Source of the DNA: an uncultured Porphyromonadaceae bacterium
GTDB taxonomy: Bacteria > Bacteroidota > Bacteroidia > Bacteroidales > Muribaculaceae
Direction: 5' to 3'
Assembly (NCBI GenBank): GCA_900555715.1
Contig: USMC01000025.1
Coordinates: 1 to 37,196, forward strand
Length of the DNA stretch: 37,196 bases
The first letter of the stretch is position 1. Every line of letters begins with the position of its first letter. Positions 6,903 through 14,718 of this stretch are shown in pieces. A model generated the notes under the pieces. That model was not told the origin of the DNA. It did no database searches and was given only the letters and a program-made list of their open reading frames with translations. The position numbers and the translations under genes were made by a program.

Positions 6903-8447
6903 ATGAAATTACACATGTGGAAGGTTGGCGGAGCGGCGCTGGCTTTGGCTGGATTTATATGTTCTTGCACAACGGATGAAGCTGACGTATGTCTGGAGCC
7001 TGTGACGGTGACTGTCCACACTTCCGGGATGAGCCGTGCCGACAATCTCAGCATTCCCGACGGTTACAGCATGCGTTGCATCCTGCAGCTCGTCGACGAA
7101 AATTCCGCCAAGGTTGGTGAGCAGAAGGTAGTGAGCGAAATTCTCGGCGAAGCGTCGTTTGTCATCAGCGCCGAAGAGCGTGCCACGGCGAAGAAAGCTC
7201 TCCTGTGGGCGGATTACACCAATGACAACGGCGAGTCGCACTACAATACCGACGACCTTCTCGCCGTGACATATTCCGAAGCGAGCCTGACATACGACAT
7301 GTCGAAGATCGAGCCCATGTCGTTCGACGCGTTCTGCGGCAAGGTCGACGCCCTCGACCGCAACATCAGCGTCACGCTGACACGCCCGCTGACCGACGTC
7401 CGCTTCATTCCCAAGAACCCTGAAGTATTCTCTACGGCAACGTCGCTCACCGCCCGCTACACAGCGCCGTCGGTCTACAACGTGCTGACGCAGACCTCGT
7501 CAGAGTCAGCCGAGGTAACGCTCAAAAATACTGCATTCAAGGCTTCGGAAACGCCGTGGATCGACGCCCTTATCTTCGCGCCCGTCAACATGCAGAATCT
7601 CGGCAGCGACATCACGCTGACCGTCTCCGGCGGTCTTGACAAGACTATAAGCCTACCCGCCGGCAGCATACCGCTGAATGCCAACTATCAGATAAGCCTC
7701 ACCGCCAATCTTGAGACCCCCGACATCACCATCAGCGTGACCGTGAACCCCAATTTCGGTTCAGGCGCCGACAAGACTATTGAAGACGGTCCCGACACGC
7801 CGTCAAAGCCCGAGACACCGACAACCGGTAAATTCGAAGTCGGAGCCCTCATCGCCGCCGACGGCACCGTAACGACCGACCGCAGCAAAGCCCTCGCCGT
7901 CGTATACCACACCGGAGCAATCGGCTCGGACAATGCCGAGGCATACACAGGACTTAACCAGACAGCAATAAAAGGCTACGCCATAGCACTTACAGACGTA
8001 TCGCCGACAGAACAGACAATCGACGAGTATACCTCCGTCGGCGATCACCTCGGTCAAAACGGATGGCAGAAATCTGAAGACTTCCTTATTGACATAACCG
8101 GCGCCGGTACCTTCGCCACAGCCTACAACACCTGGATAGCAGCCAACCCCATAAGCGGAGACAAAGTCTCCGGCTGGTATATTCCCGACGTAGAGCAGCT
8201 TATCACCTGGCTGAGCATGATTTACGAGAACAACGGCGTCGCCGCGACCGGCACCCCCGACTTCCGCAGCCTCTTCTCTTCCTCGCTCGTCGACCCCACC
8301 ACCTACGCCACCAGCACAGTGCCGAAAAACGGATATATCAAGACAATTAGTGTGCAGTCAGGCAATGTGACGACCGAAGAAACACTCCTCGACGGCGACA
8401 CCCCGACCGCCCTCCGCTGCCGCCCGATCGTAACAATCTTCGAGTAA
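6903..8447 (+). CDS. Fimbrillin-like (DUF6562-type) surface lipoprotein
   Basis: The 514-residue protein starts with a lipoprotein signal peptide whose lipobox ICSC puts the lipidated Cys at residue 22. It is followed by the acidic stretch TTDEAD, like the export tag of Bacteroidota surface lipoproteins. The N-terminal half (VTVTVHTSGMSRADNL, LLWADYTNDNGESHYNTDDL, DAFCGKVDALDRNISVTLTR) resembles the fimbrillin-like DUF6562 fold. A Pro/Thr linker (about 298-313) leads to a C-terminal domain with GWYIPDVEQLITWLSMI, recalling the Fib_succ_major-type fold of Bacteroidetes adhesins. It stands alone with its own promoter and terminator. A role as an adhesin or minor pilus/fimbria subunit is inferred; no substrate can be named. 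Confidence 0.75.
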   Translation: MKLHMWKVGGAALALAGFICSCTTDEADVCLEPVTVTVHTSGMSRADNLSIPDGYSMRCILQLVDENSAKVGEQKVVSEILGEASFVISAEERATAKKALLWADYTNDNGESHYNTDDLLAVTYSEASLTYDMSKIEPMSFDAFCGKVDALDRNISVTLTRPLTDVRFIPKNPEVFSTATSLTARYTAPSVYNVLTQTSSESAEVTLKNTAFKASETPWIDALIFAPVNMQNLGSDITLTVSGGLDKTISLPAGSIPLNANYQISLTANLETPDITISVTVNPNFGSGADKTIEDGPDTPSKPETPTTGKFEVGALIAADGTVTTDRSKALAVVYHTGAIGSDNAEAYTGLNQTAIKGYAIALTDVSPTEQTIDEYTSVGDHLGQNGWQKSEDFLIDITGAGTFATAYNTWIAANPISGDKVSGWYIPDVEQLITWLSMIYENNGVAATGTPDFRSLFSSSLVDPTTYATSTVPKNGYIKTISVQSGNVTTEETLLDGDTPTALRCRPIVTIFE

Positions 8448-8518
8448 TACTTTATAAGATTCATTTCTGACAGCCTCTAACCAGCAGAACAGAAAGTAGA
8501 ATCTACATTTAACCCAAT

Positions 8519-8546
8519 AATCGCCTCCGCCGCAGGGGCGATTTTG
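8519..8546 (+). terminator. Intrinsic terminator of the fimbrillin-like gene
   Basis: AATCGCC (8519-8525) pairs with GGCGATT (8537-8543), with inner CC/GG pairing and a GC-rich loop, and is followed by the short T tract TTTTG. It lies 70 bp after the lipoprotein stop codon. Confidence 0.7.
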
Positions 8547-8900
8547 GTTCGCCCAGCATGTATTCAGTCTAACAGGTGCAAGTCCTCGGCACGCCCGATA
8601 GCGGGAAGCGCGCAGCCAAAGCCAAGGGTGTTGGTCGCGAGGTCGAATATGAAGGAAGTCGGCGGCGAACGTCTGGTCTGACGAACAGGAACTCAAAGAA
8701 ACCGAAGCCCGATAGCTATACGGAACCGCGGCTGTAAATCAAGCAGGTATAAGGCGGAAAGACTATAGAATACTTAACTGGGGAGGTCTCACGGACGCGG
8801 CGGAGATGTTTTTTTCAAAGCCAACGGAGTAAAGCTTGCCGTGAGAAGTCAGCCGAGACCATAGTACCCGATGGGGATAGCGTACAGGTATAAACTTTAG
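8547..8900 (+). mobile_element. Group II intron 5' fragment (domains I-III/IV start), lacking the RT gene and domain V
   Basis: The stretch reads like the 5' part of a bacterial group II intron. The 5' end GTTCGCCCAGCATG is close to the consensus GTGYG start with one change. It is followed by AACAGGTGCAAGTCCTC, GACGAACAGGAACTC, AAGCAGGTATAAGGCGGAAA and CTTAACTGGGGAGGTCTCAC, then by GCCGTGAGAAGTCAGCC and GAGACCATAGTACC, the stretch that normally precedes the intron-encoded reverse transcriptase. GGTCTCACGG and the later CCGTGAG...GAGACC segments form a paired arm. No RT frame follows, and no domain V hairpin was found before 9150, so the element is truncated and cannot splice on its own. Its first base sits immediately after a terminator T tract, the habitual site of class C introns. 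The 3' limit is approximate. Confidence 0.8.
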
Positions 8901-9036
8901 ACAAAATAACGGAATTTTCAGGAATTAAAGAAATGCTACACTTTTATAATACTCTGAATTATAAGCTATTTACTTTCTTTTAGATTCCAATAGGTACTCT
9001 TGAAAATATGGTTAAGAACCCACTCGCGGCTCTCCA
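8901..9036. other. AT-rich non-coding stretch after the intron fragment
   Basis: No credible gene, domain V hairpin or promoter could be recognised here. ACTCGCGGCTCTCCA at 9022-9036 superficially resembles a tRNA 3' end, but no 5' partner or anticodon arm exists. Confidence 0.5.
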
Positions 9037-9079
9037 AATCCCTTCTAACTCAACGAGTTAGAAGGGATTGTTGTTTTCA
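9037..9079. terminator. Perfect 15-bp hairpin, probable bidirectional terminator
   Basis: AATCCCTTCTAACTC (9037-9051) and GAGTTAGAAGGGATT (9055-9069) are perfectly complementary around a 3-nt loop. On the + strand GTTGTTTT follows. On the - strand it lies about 90 nt beyond the stop of the small minus-strand gene ending at 9161, which it may terminate. Confidence 0.8.
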
Positions 9080-9160
9080 GAGGTGTGCTATTAGGTTTGC
9101 TGATAGCCTTCTTAAACTGTTGTTATTAATATAGACTCGGATATTATTTACGGAGACTTT

Positions 9161-9427
9161 TCAATAGTTTTCGATGGCTTCGATGAACGGGAGGTTATCT
9201 TCTTGCGAACTGCGGAGAGGATAACGCTCAACCGGGGCGCGCTCATCTTTGCCGTAGCCGATGCCTGCACAATATGCGAGGACTTCAGCCTCTGTGTCGA
9301 ATGTTTCCGGTTCGTTGAAGTAAATAGTACCATCGGAGTCAAGGTATTCTTTGAAACCTTCGATGTCGCCGTCCTGAGCGAAGTCGATAAGAATGGGGTC
9401 TGTGAGGACGTAAACTTTGATTGACAT
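9161..9427 (-). CDS. Small acidic hypothetical protein
   Basis: This 88-residue protein starts MSIKVYVLTDPILIDFAQDG and ends SQEDNLPFIEAIENY. It is acidic, with no signal peptide or membrane segment. I do not recognise the family. The composition, hydrophobic pattern and a following terminator-like hairpin make it more convincing than the overlapping frames on the other strand. It is divergent from the methyltransferase gene across a 331-bp spacer. Its start codon lies inside the palindrome-containing 11-mer TTGACATGTCA, which recurs 110 bp upstream in the same spacer. The neighbourhood (intron fossil, restriction-modification genes) marks it as accessory, but any link to restriction is conjecture. 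Confidence 0.6.
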   Translation of the reverse strand: MSIKVYVLTDPILIDFAQDGDIEGFKEYLDSDGTIYFNEPETFDTEAEVLAYCAGIGYGKDERAPVERYPLRSSQEDNLPFIEAIENY

Positions 9428-9541
9428 GTCAGTTGGTAATTAGATCGTTATACATTTAATGGCGACGTTGAGTCTATTGCGGTGCGGGTGTGTTTCTTCC
9501 CCTTTCGCACTACTAAGTTACGCATAATATTTGACATGTCA
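9421..9541. repeat. Two copies of TTGACATGTCA in the divergent spacer
   Basis: TTGACATGTCA occurs at 9421-9431, over the start codon of the small minus-strand gene, and at 9531-9541. The core TGACATGTCA is a perfect palindrome. It could be an operator for a dimeric regulator, but two sites are too few to be sure. Confidence 0.35.
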
Positions 9542-9683
9542 ATAATATATTATGTTAAAAATTAGGATATTAAATGATTGAATCCGGAAAATTGCGACTA
9601 TCTTTAGCCGTTGTTAGACTTTGAGTTTTCAGGTGCACTCAAATTGAAATATTATAACAATGTTAAAAAATAATCTGCGAGGA

Positions 9684-9716
9684 TTTGGGGTTTTTCAAAT
9701 CATATTAGTAACTTTA
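9684..9716 (+). promoter_or_regulatory. Probable promoter of the restriction-modification genes
   Basis: TTTG at 9684-9687 and TAACTTTA at 9709-9716 are 21 bp apart, one base from the Bacteroidota consensus in the -7 box. It lies about 43 bp before the methyltransferase start. The rest of the 9428-9758 spacer is AT-rich and holds no gene I can support. Confidence 0.6.
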
Positions 9717-9758
9717 CAATGTTTTTATAGGCATAATATGCAAGTAAACGATTGAAGA

Positions 9759-10769
9759 ATGCGTCTTATAAGCTTGTTTTCAGGCGCGGGCGGTCTTGAT
9801 AAAGGTTTCCACAATGCAGGATTCCGGACCGTTGTAGCCAATGAGTTCGACCCTAAAATTTGTCCTACGTTCAGGGCAAACTTTCCTGATGTAAACCTGA
9901 TAGAAGGTGATATCAGGAATATTCCGTCAGATAGGTTCCCTCAGCATGTAACGGGAATCATTGGCGGTCCGCCTTGCCAATCATGGAGCGAGGCCGGTTC
10001 GTTGAAGGGTATTGAAGATGCCCGCGGTCAATTGTTTTATGAGTATATCAGAATCTTGCGGGACTGTCAGCCATTATTTTTTGTAGCTGAAAATGTGTCC
10101 GGGATGTTGGCAAAACGTCATTCTTCGGCGGTCGGCGGGTTTATGCGTCTTTTTGATGAAGTCGGATATGATGTAAATCTGAAGATGCTTAATGCCAATG
10201 ACTACGGTGTTCCGCAAGACCGTGACCGCGTATTTTATATAGGTTTCAGAAAAGATCTGAATATTTATGACTATGAATACCCTAAACCGCTGAAACATAA
10301 ACCGACGCTACGTGAATCCATCTGGGATCTGCAGGATACGGCATTGCCTGCAAAAGAAAAGAATCATACGAACGGTGATGTATGCAGGGTTCTGAATCAT
10401 GAGTATTTTGTCGGAGCTTTTTCTCCGATTTTTATGTCCCGTAACCGTGTGAGGAGCTGGGACGAACCTGGCTTCACGGTTCAGGCAAGCGGCCGACAGT
10501 GCCAGCTGCATCCTCAGGCTCCGAAAATGATTAAGATTGAGAAAAATGAGCAGATTTTTGTCCCCGGTCAGGAGCATCTGTATAGAAGGATGACGGTCCG
10601 TGAAGTCGCACGCGTGCAGACTTTCCCGGATGATTTCGTATTCCTCTATTCGGATGTGAATATGGGGTATAAAATGATCGGCAATGCTGTTCCGGTTAAT
10701 CTTGCATATCATGTAGCCATGAGCATCCGCCGTGCACTGGACAGGCATGGCATCAACTATAATGACTGA
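9759..10769 (+). CDS. DNA (cytosine-5) methyltransferase, M.HaeIII-like, predicted GGCC specificity
   Basis: The 336-residue C5 methyltransferase carries motif I LFSGAGGLDKGF (5-16), the catalytic motif IV GGPPCQSWS (69-77, nucleophile Cys73), motif VI AENVSGM (near 110), and motifs IX-X (REVARVQTFPDDF, then GYKMIGNAVPVNLAYHVA). The wording around the target-recognition region (IFMSRNRVRSWDEPGFTVQ, RQCQLHPQAP) matches what I remember of M.HaeIII almost phrase for phrase, so methylation of the inner C in GGCC is predicted. The partner 17 bp downstream is an NgoPII-like endonuclease of the same specificity. The gene is more AT-rich than the flanking housekeeping genes, consistent with horizontal transfer. 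It protects host DNA from the cognate nuclease. Confidence 0.93.
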   Translation: MRLISLFSGAGGLDKGFHNAGFRTVVANEFDPKICPTFRANFPDVNLIEGDIRNIPSDRFPQHVTGIIGGPPCQSWSEAGSLKGIEDARGQLFYEYIRILRDCQPLFFVAENVSGMLAKRHSSAVGGFMRLFDEVGYDVNLKMLNANDYGVPQDRDRVFYIGFRKDLNIYDYEYPKPLKHKPTLRESIWDLQDTALPAKEKNHTNGDVCRVLNHEYFVGAFSPIFMSRNRVRSWDEPGFTVQASGRQCQLHPQAPKMIKIEKNEQIFVPGQEHLYRRMTVREVARVQTFPDDFVFLYSDVNMGYKMIGNAVPVNLAYHVAMSIRRALDRHGINYND

Positions 10770-10786
10770 TTTTTAATTCATATATT

Positions 10787-11638
10787 ATGCCGAATGTACT
10801 CACAGCTATAAAAGCGATAGTAGAAAACATACAGAATCTTGCTATTGTTGAAAACGCAGGCGTAGTTCAGAATAGAGCGAACAATATGGGAGACGCTTTG
10901 GAAGACTGCGTTAAAAATGCGTTTGCAGATTGCCTCGGAGATACTGACAGCAGGATAATTAATCAGAAGAGAAGCAATACTTTTTCTTATCTTGGAAATA
11001 GTAAGAATCCGCCGGATGCAATGCTTTGTGCAGGAGATGCTATTGAAATAAAGAAATTGACTACACTCGGCGCTTCACAATTGCAGCTGAACAGCAGTTT
11101 TCCCAAAAATAAACTGTTTTCCGACAATCCAAAGCTGTGTAAAGCCTGTAGAGACTGTGAAAAATGGTCAGAAAAGGATATGCTTTATGTGGTAGGACAA
11201 GTCGCGGGGACAGAATTGCAGAATTTATTCTTCATTTATGGGGATTTGTATTGCGACGCACGTGAGGTTTACGAAAATGTGGAAAAAGTCATAAAGGATG
11301 GGCTTGAATCGTTGGATGGAGTAGAGCTCGCAGAAACAGAAGAGCTGGGAAGAGTGAATAAAGTAGATCATCTTGAAATCTCAGATCTTCGAGTGAGGGG
11401 CATGTGGCTGATAAAGTCACCTTTTCTGCAGTTCGCCTATCTGACCAAAGACATAAAAAATTATACATTCAAATTAGTCGCTTTAATTCCAGTGAAAAAG
11501 TATAATAGTTTTGACAATGTTGAAGCGTTCGAGAATTTCTGTAATGATAACGGAGTAAAAATTACAGAAGAAAAAATTCCGGACCCTCAGAATCCGGCAA
11601 AACAGATTGACGCAAAACTTATAGTTTACAGTTATTGA
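10787..11638 (+). CDS. Type II restriction endonuclease, NgoPII family (predicted GGCC)
   Basis: The 283-residue protein shows the family pattern NRANNMGDALEDCVKNAF (about 27-44), FSYLGNSKNPPDAML (about 66-80), GDAIEIKKL (about 83-91) and KACRDCEKWSEKD (about 118-130). The PPDAM...IEIKK arrangement is a PD-(D/E)xK nuclease core: Asp of PPDA and Glu-x-Lys of IEIKK. VRGMWLIKSP near residue 205 is a further conserved block. Length matches the family. Spacing of 17 bp after the methyltransferase suggests one mRNA with modification made first. Both genes look intact, so the system is probably active. Specificity is inferred from the family and from the M.HaeIII-like partner. Confidence 0.9.
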   Translation: MPNVLTAIKAIVENIQNLAIVENAGVVQNRANNMGDALEDCVKNAFADCLGDTDSRIINQKRSNTFSYLGNSKNPPDAMLCAGDAIEIKKLTTLGASQLQLNSSFPKNKLFSDNPKLCKACRDCEKWSEKDMLYVVGQVAGTELQNLFFIYGDLYCDAREVYENVEKVIKDGLESLDGVELAETEELGRVNKVDHLEISDLRVRGMWLIKSPFLQFAYLTKDIKNYTFKLVALIPVKKYNSFDNVEAFENFCNDNGVKITEEKIPDPQNPAKQIDAKLIVYSY

Positions 11639-11693
11639 AACAGTTTTTGATAATTCAAATTTAATATGTTATCTGGATTTTCATGTGCCGGCT

Positions 11694-11725
11694 TTTCGGA
11701 TTGTGCCGAATTTGTCTTAATTTTG
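11694..11725 (+). promoter_or_regulatory. Probable valS promoter
   Basis: TAATTTTG at 11718-11725 is a perfect -7 box, with TTTC at 11694-11697 as a weaker -33 element 20 bp upstream. Transcription would start close to the ATG at 11749, leaving a leader of under 20 nt. Confidence 0.75.
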
Positions 11726-11748
11726 CACTTTGAAAAAAACACAATGCG

Positions 11749-14433
11749 ATGAACGAACTGCCTCAGAAATACAATCCTGCCGAAGTGGAGGATAAATGGT
11801 ATAATTATTGGCTTGACAACAAGCTGTTTGAGTCACATCCGGATGCCCGCGAACCTTATACGATAGTTATTCCGCCGCCAAATGTGACTGGTGTGCTCCA
11901 CATGGGTCACATGCTCAACAATACTATCCAGGATATTCTTGTGCGCCGTGCGCGCATGCAGGGCAAGAACGCTCTCTGGGTCCCCGGCACCGACCATGCT
12001 TCGATTTCGACGGAGACAAAGGTTATTGCCAAACTTGCCTCACAAGGCATCAAGAAGACCGACCTCACGCGCGAACAGTTCCTTGAACACGCCTGGGACT
12101 GGACCCGGGAGCACGGAGGCATAATCCTTAAGCAGCTCCGCAAGCTCGGCGCATCGTGCGACTGGAGCCGCACGGCTTTCACAATGGATGAGCCTCGCAG
12201 CGAAAGCGTGCTGAAAGTGTTCGTCGACCTCTACGAAAAAGGTCTCATCTACCGCGACTTGCGCATGGTGAACTGGGATCCGCAGAACCGTACCGCCCTG
12301 AGCGACGACGAAGTGTTCTTCGAGGAAGAGCAGTCGAAGCTCTACTATCTGCGCTACTATGTCGCCGACGATAAGGAAATCTGCACAGAGGAGGGCAATG
12401 TGGTACACCGCGACTCCGACGGACGCTATTATGCCGTTGTCGCCACCACACGCCCCGAAACCATCATGGGCGACACGGCGATGTGCATCAACCCCAAGGA
12501 CATCAAGAACACATGGCTCAAAGGTCATAAGGTATGCGTGCCGCTTGTCAACCGTGTTATTCCTGTGATAGAAGACCGTTATGTCGAGATAGAATTCGGC
12601 ACCGGCTGTCTGAAAGTGACACCTGCGCACGATAAGAACGACTATATGCTCGGTCAGACACACAATCTTGAAATCATCGACATCTTCAATGAAGACGGCA
12701 CTGTCGCAGAAGTCGCCGGCATGTATGTCGGGATGGACCGTTTCGACGTCCGCCGCCAGATAGCCAAGGATCTTGAAGCCGCCGGACTGATGGAGAAGGT
12801 CGAAGACTATGTGAACAACGTCGGTCTTTCCGAGCGTACTAAGGTGCCTATCGAGCCGCGTCTGTCGCTCCAGTGGTTTGTCCGTATGGAACATTTCGCT
12901 AAGCAGAGCCTCGCTCCGGTAATGGACGACATCATCCGCTTCGTTCCCGAAAAATATAAGAACACCTACCGCGTATGGCTGGAGAACATCAAGGACTGGT
13001 GTATCAGCCGCCAGCTCTGGTGGGGTCACCGCATACCTGCCTATTTCTATAATAAGGAGGGCGAGCCCGAGAAGTACGTCGTGGCTCTGTCGCCCGAAGA
13101 GGCTCTTGAAAAAGCACGCAAGCAGAGCGGCAATGCCGACCTCCAGGCATCAGACCTGCGTCAGGATCCCGACGCTCTTGACACTTGGTTCTCGTCGTGG
13201 CTGTGGCCCATCACCAATTTCGACGGCATCAACAATCCCGGAAACGAGGAAATCAACTATTACTATCCTACCGCCACGCTTGTCACCGGTCCCGACATCA
13301 TCTTCTTCTGGGTAGCCCGAATGATTATGGCGGGATATGAGTATGTTGGCAAGCAGCCGTTCAACAACGTATATTTCACCGGCATAGTCCGCGATTCTCT
13401 CGGCCGCAAGATGTCGAAGAGCCTCGGCAACTCTCCCGACCCGCTGGAGCTCATCGCCAACTACGGCGCCGACGGTGTCCGCATGGGTCTCATGCTGGCA
13501 GCTCCGGCAGGCAACGACATCATGTACGATGACAAGCTCGTTGAGCAGGGTCGCAATTTCTGTAACAAGATATGGAACGCTTTCCGCCTCTATAAAGGCT
13601 GGACGGTGGACTCTTCCGCCGCGCAGCCCGAGGTGAATGCTTATGCTACGCGCTGGTTCCGCAGCCGTCTGAACGCCACTCTCGCCGAGGTCGAGGACCT
13701 CTTCGGCAAGTTCCGTATCAGTGAGGCGCTGATGGCAGTCTACCGTCTGTTCCGCGACGATTTCTCGTCGTGGTATCTTGAGATGGTGAAGCCGGCATAC
13801 GGTTCTCCTATCGACGGACGCACCTTCGGTGAGGTAGAAGAATTCTTCGACGACCTTCTGCGTATGCTCCATCCTTTCATGCCGTTCATCACCGAGGAGC
13901 TGTGGCAGGCTCTGAAACAGCGTTCGGCAGGCGAGAGCATCATGTATGCCTCCATGCCCGCAGGCGGCGAGGTGGAAGAGACAGTTATTGCCCGCATGGC
14001 GCAGGCTCAGGATATTGTCAACGGTGTCCGCAGCGTCCGCGCGCGCAAAAATATTCCGCCCCGCGAACAGCTCACCCTCCGCGTCATCGGGGAGATAGCG
14101 CCCGAGGTGGAGACTGTTGTCGCCAAACTCGCAGGAATCGAGAAGACGGAGCAGAACGCCGCCAAGGATGCCGCTGCATCGTCCTTTATGGTCGGCGCTG
14201 TCGAGTTCAATGTTCCCCTGAGCTCGAATGTCGACACCGAAGCCGAGAAGGAGCGCATCAATAAAGAAATAGCCTATCTCACAGGCTTCAAGGCGTCGGT
14301 CGAGAAGAAGCTCGCCAACGAACGTTTCGTAGCCAATGCTCCCGAGGCTGTCGTTGCTGCCGAGCGCAAGAAACTCGCCGACAGCGACGCCAAGCTTGCC
14401 ACGCTGCGCGCTTCCCTCGAAGCGCTCGTATGA
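11749..14433 (+). CDS. valS: Valyl-tRNA synthetase
   Basis: This 894-residue class I synthetase charges tRNA-Val. The class signature HMGH is at 51-54 and KMSKS at 554-558. Between them lies the CP1 editing domain, with ATTRPETIMGDTAMCI and the Thr/Asp-rich editing pocket. ValRS-specific wording includes PPPNVTGVLHMGH, GTDHASISTETKV and WGHRIPAYF. An anticodon-binding domain and a C-terminal coiled-coil arm (about 825-890, rich in Lys/Glu/Ala) complete it. Length is normal for Bacteroidota. It has its own promoter and a strong terminator, so it is a single-gene unit and a stable chromosomal anchor next to the accessory block. Confidence 0.98.
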   Translation: MNELPQKYNPAEVEDKWYNYWLDNKLFESHPDAREPYTIVIPPPNVTGVLHMGHMLNNTIQDILVRRARMQGKNALWVPGTDHASISTETKVIAKLASQGIKKTDLTREQFLEHAWDWTREHGGIILKQLRKLGASCDWSRTAFTMDEPRSESVLKVFVDLYEKGLIYRDLRMVNWDPQNRTALSDDEVFFEEEQSKLYYLRYYVADDKEICTEEGNVVHRDSDGRYYAVVATTRPETIMGDTAMCINPKDIKNTWLKGHKVCVPLVNRVIPVIEDRYVEIEFGTGCLKVTPAHDKNDYMLGQTHNLEIIDIFNEDGTVAEVAGMYVGMDRFDVRRQIAKDLEAAGLMEKVEDYVNNVGLSERTKVPIEPRLSLQWFVRMEHFAKQSLAPVMDDIIRFVPEKYKNTYRVWLENIKDWCISRQLWWGHRIPAYFYNKEGEPEKYVVALSPEEALEKARKQSGNADLQASDLRQDPDALDTWFSSWLWPITNFDGINNPGNEEINYYYPTATLVTGPDIIFFWVARMIMAGYEYVGKQPFNNVYFTGIVRDSLGRKMSKSLGNSPDPLELIANYGADGVRMGLMLAAPAGNDIMYDDKLVEQGRNFCNKIWNAFRLYKGWTVDSSAAQPEVNAYATRWFRSRLNATLAEVEDLFGKFRISEALMAVYRLFRDDFSSWYLEMVKPAYGSPIDGRTFGEVEEFFDDLLRMLHPFMPFITEELWQALKQRSAGESIMYASMPAGGEVEETVIARMAQAQDIVNGVRSVRARKNIPPREQLTLRVIGEIAPEVETVVAKLAGIEKTEQNAAKDAAASSFMVGAVEFNVPLSSNVDTEAEKERINKEIAYLTGFKASVEKKLANERFVANAPEAVVAAERKKLADSDAKLATLRASLEALV

Positions 14434-14457
14434 TTAGGCACAGACATAACTGAAAAG

Positions 14458-14487
14458 AAGACCCCGGAGCATCTGCCCCGGGGTCTT
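14458..14487 (+). terminator. valS terminator hairpin
   Basis: AAGACCCCGG (14458-14467) pairs perfectly with CCGGGGTCTT (14478-14487) around a 10-nt loop, 25 bp after the valS stop. The following T tract is weak. Confidence 0.85.
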
Positions 14488-14547
14488 CCCACGTTTCAAC
14501 TATTTATTTATGAGAACCGGTGAGCCCAGTATCACTACTCGACAACT

Positions 14548-14607
14548 CCGGCAGAAGAACGTTATGCCGTCCGTTCTTCTTTCTTGTCGGTATAACGTCA
14601 TTGCCGG
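14548..14607 (+). other. Structured intergenic RNA candidate with two mutually exclusive hairpins
   Basis: AGAAGAACG (14553-14561) can pair with CGTTCTTCT (14572-14580). Alternatively ACGTTATGCCG (14559-14569) can pair with CGGTATAACGT (14588-14598) through 11 pairs including one G-U, and is then enclosed by CCGGCA/TGCCGG (14548-14553 with 14602-14607). The two folds share bases 14559-14561 and cannot coexist. It lies about 110 bp before the glycosidase start. A leader switch, a small RNA or a palindromic repeat remnant are all possible. Confidence 0.5.
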
Positions 14608-14718
14608 ATGTATTCCCACAAAAGAGCTTGAGTTTTAACAATCTATTAGTGAAAGATTCTAAACATAAGTTTCAGATTGTAGCATAATCCGGATTATATG
14701 ATTACCTTCGCATCTGTT

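Noticed and set aside
8358..8696. Minus-strand reading frame of 112 codons
   Set aside because: It overlaps the lipoprotein 3' end, the terminator and the intron fragment and has no protein-like pattern.
9022..9036. ACTCGCGGCTCTCCA resembles the 3' acceptor end of a tRNA followed by a terminator
   Set aside because: No complementary 5' acceptor strand, no anticodon arm and no proper T-loop (TTCRANY) lie upstream, so there is no cloverleaf.
9203..9424. Plus-strand reading frame of 73 codons
   Set aside because: It is the antisense of the more plausible 88-residue minus-strand gene and lacks start signals.
12040..13029. Long minus-strand frame of 329 codons inside valS
   Set aside because: Antisense shadow of a strongly conserved gene; such frames are common in GC-rich codon-biased genes.
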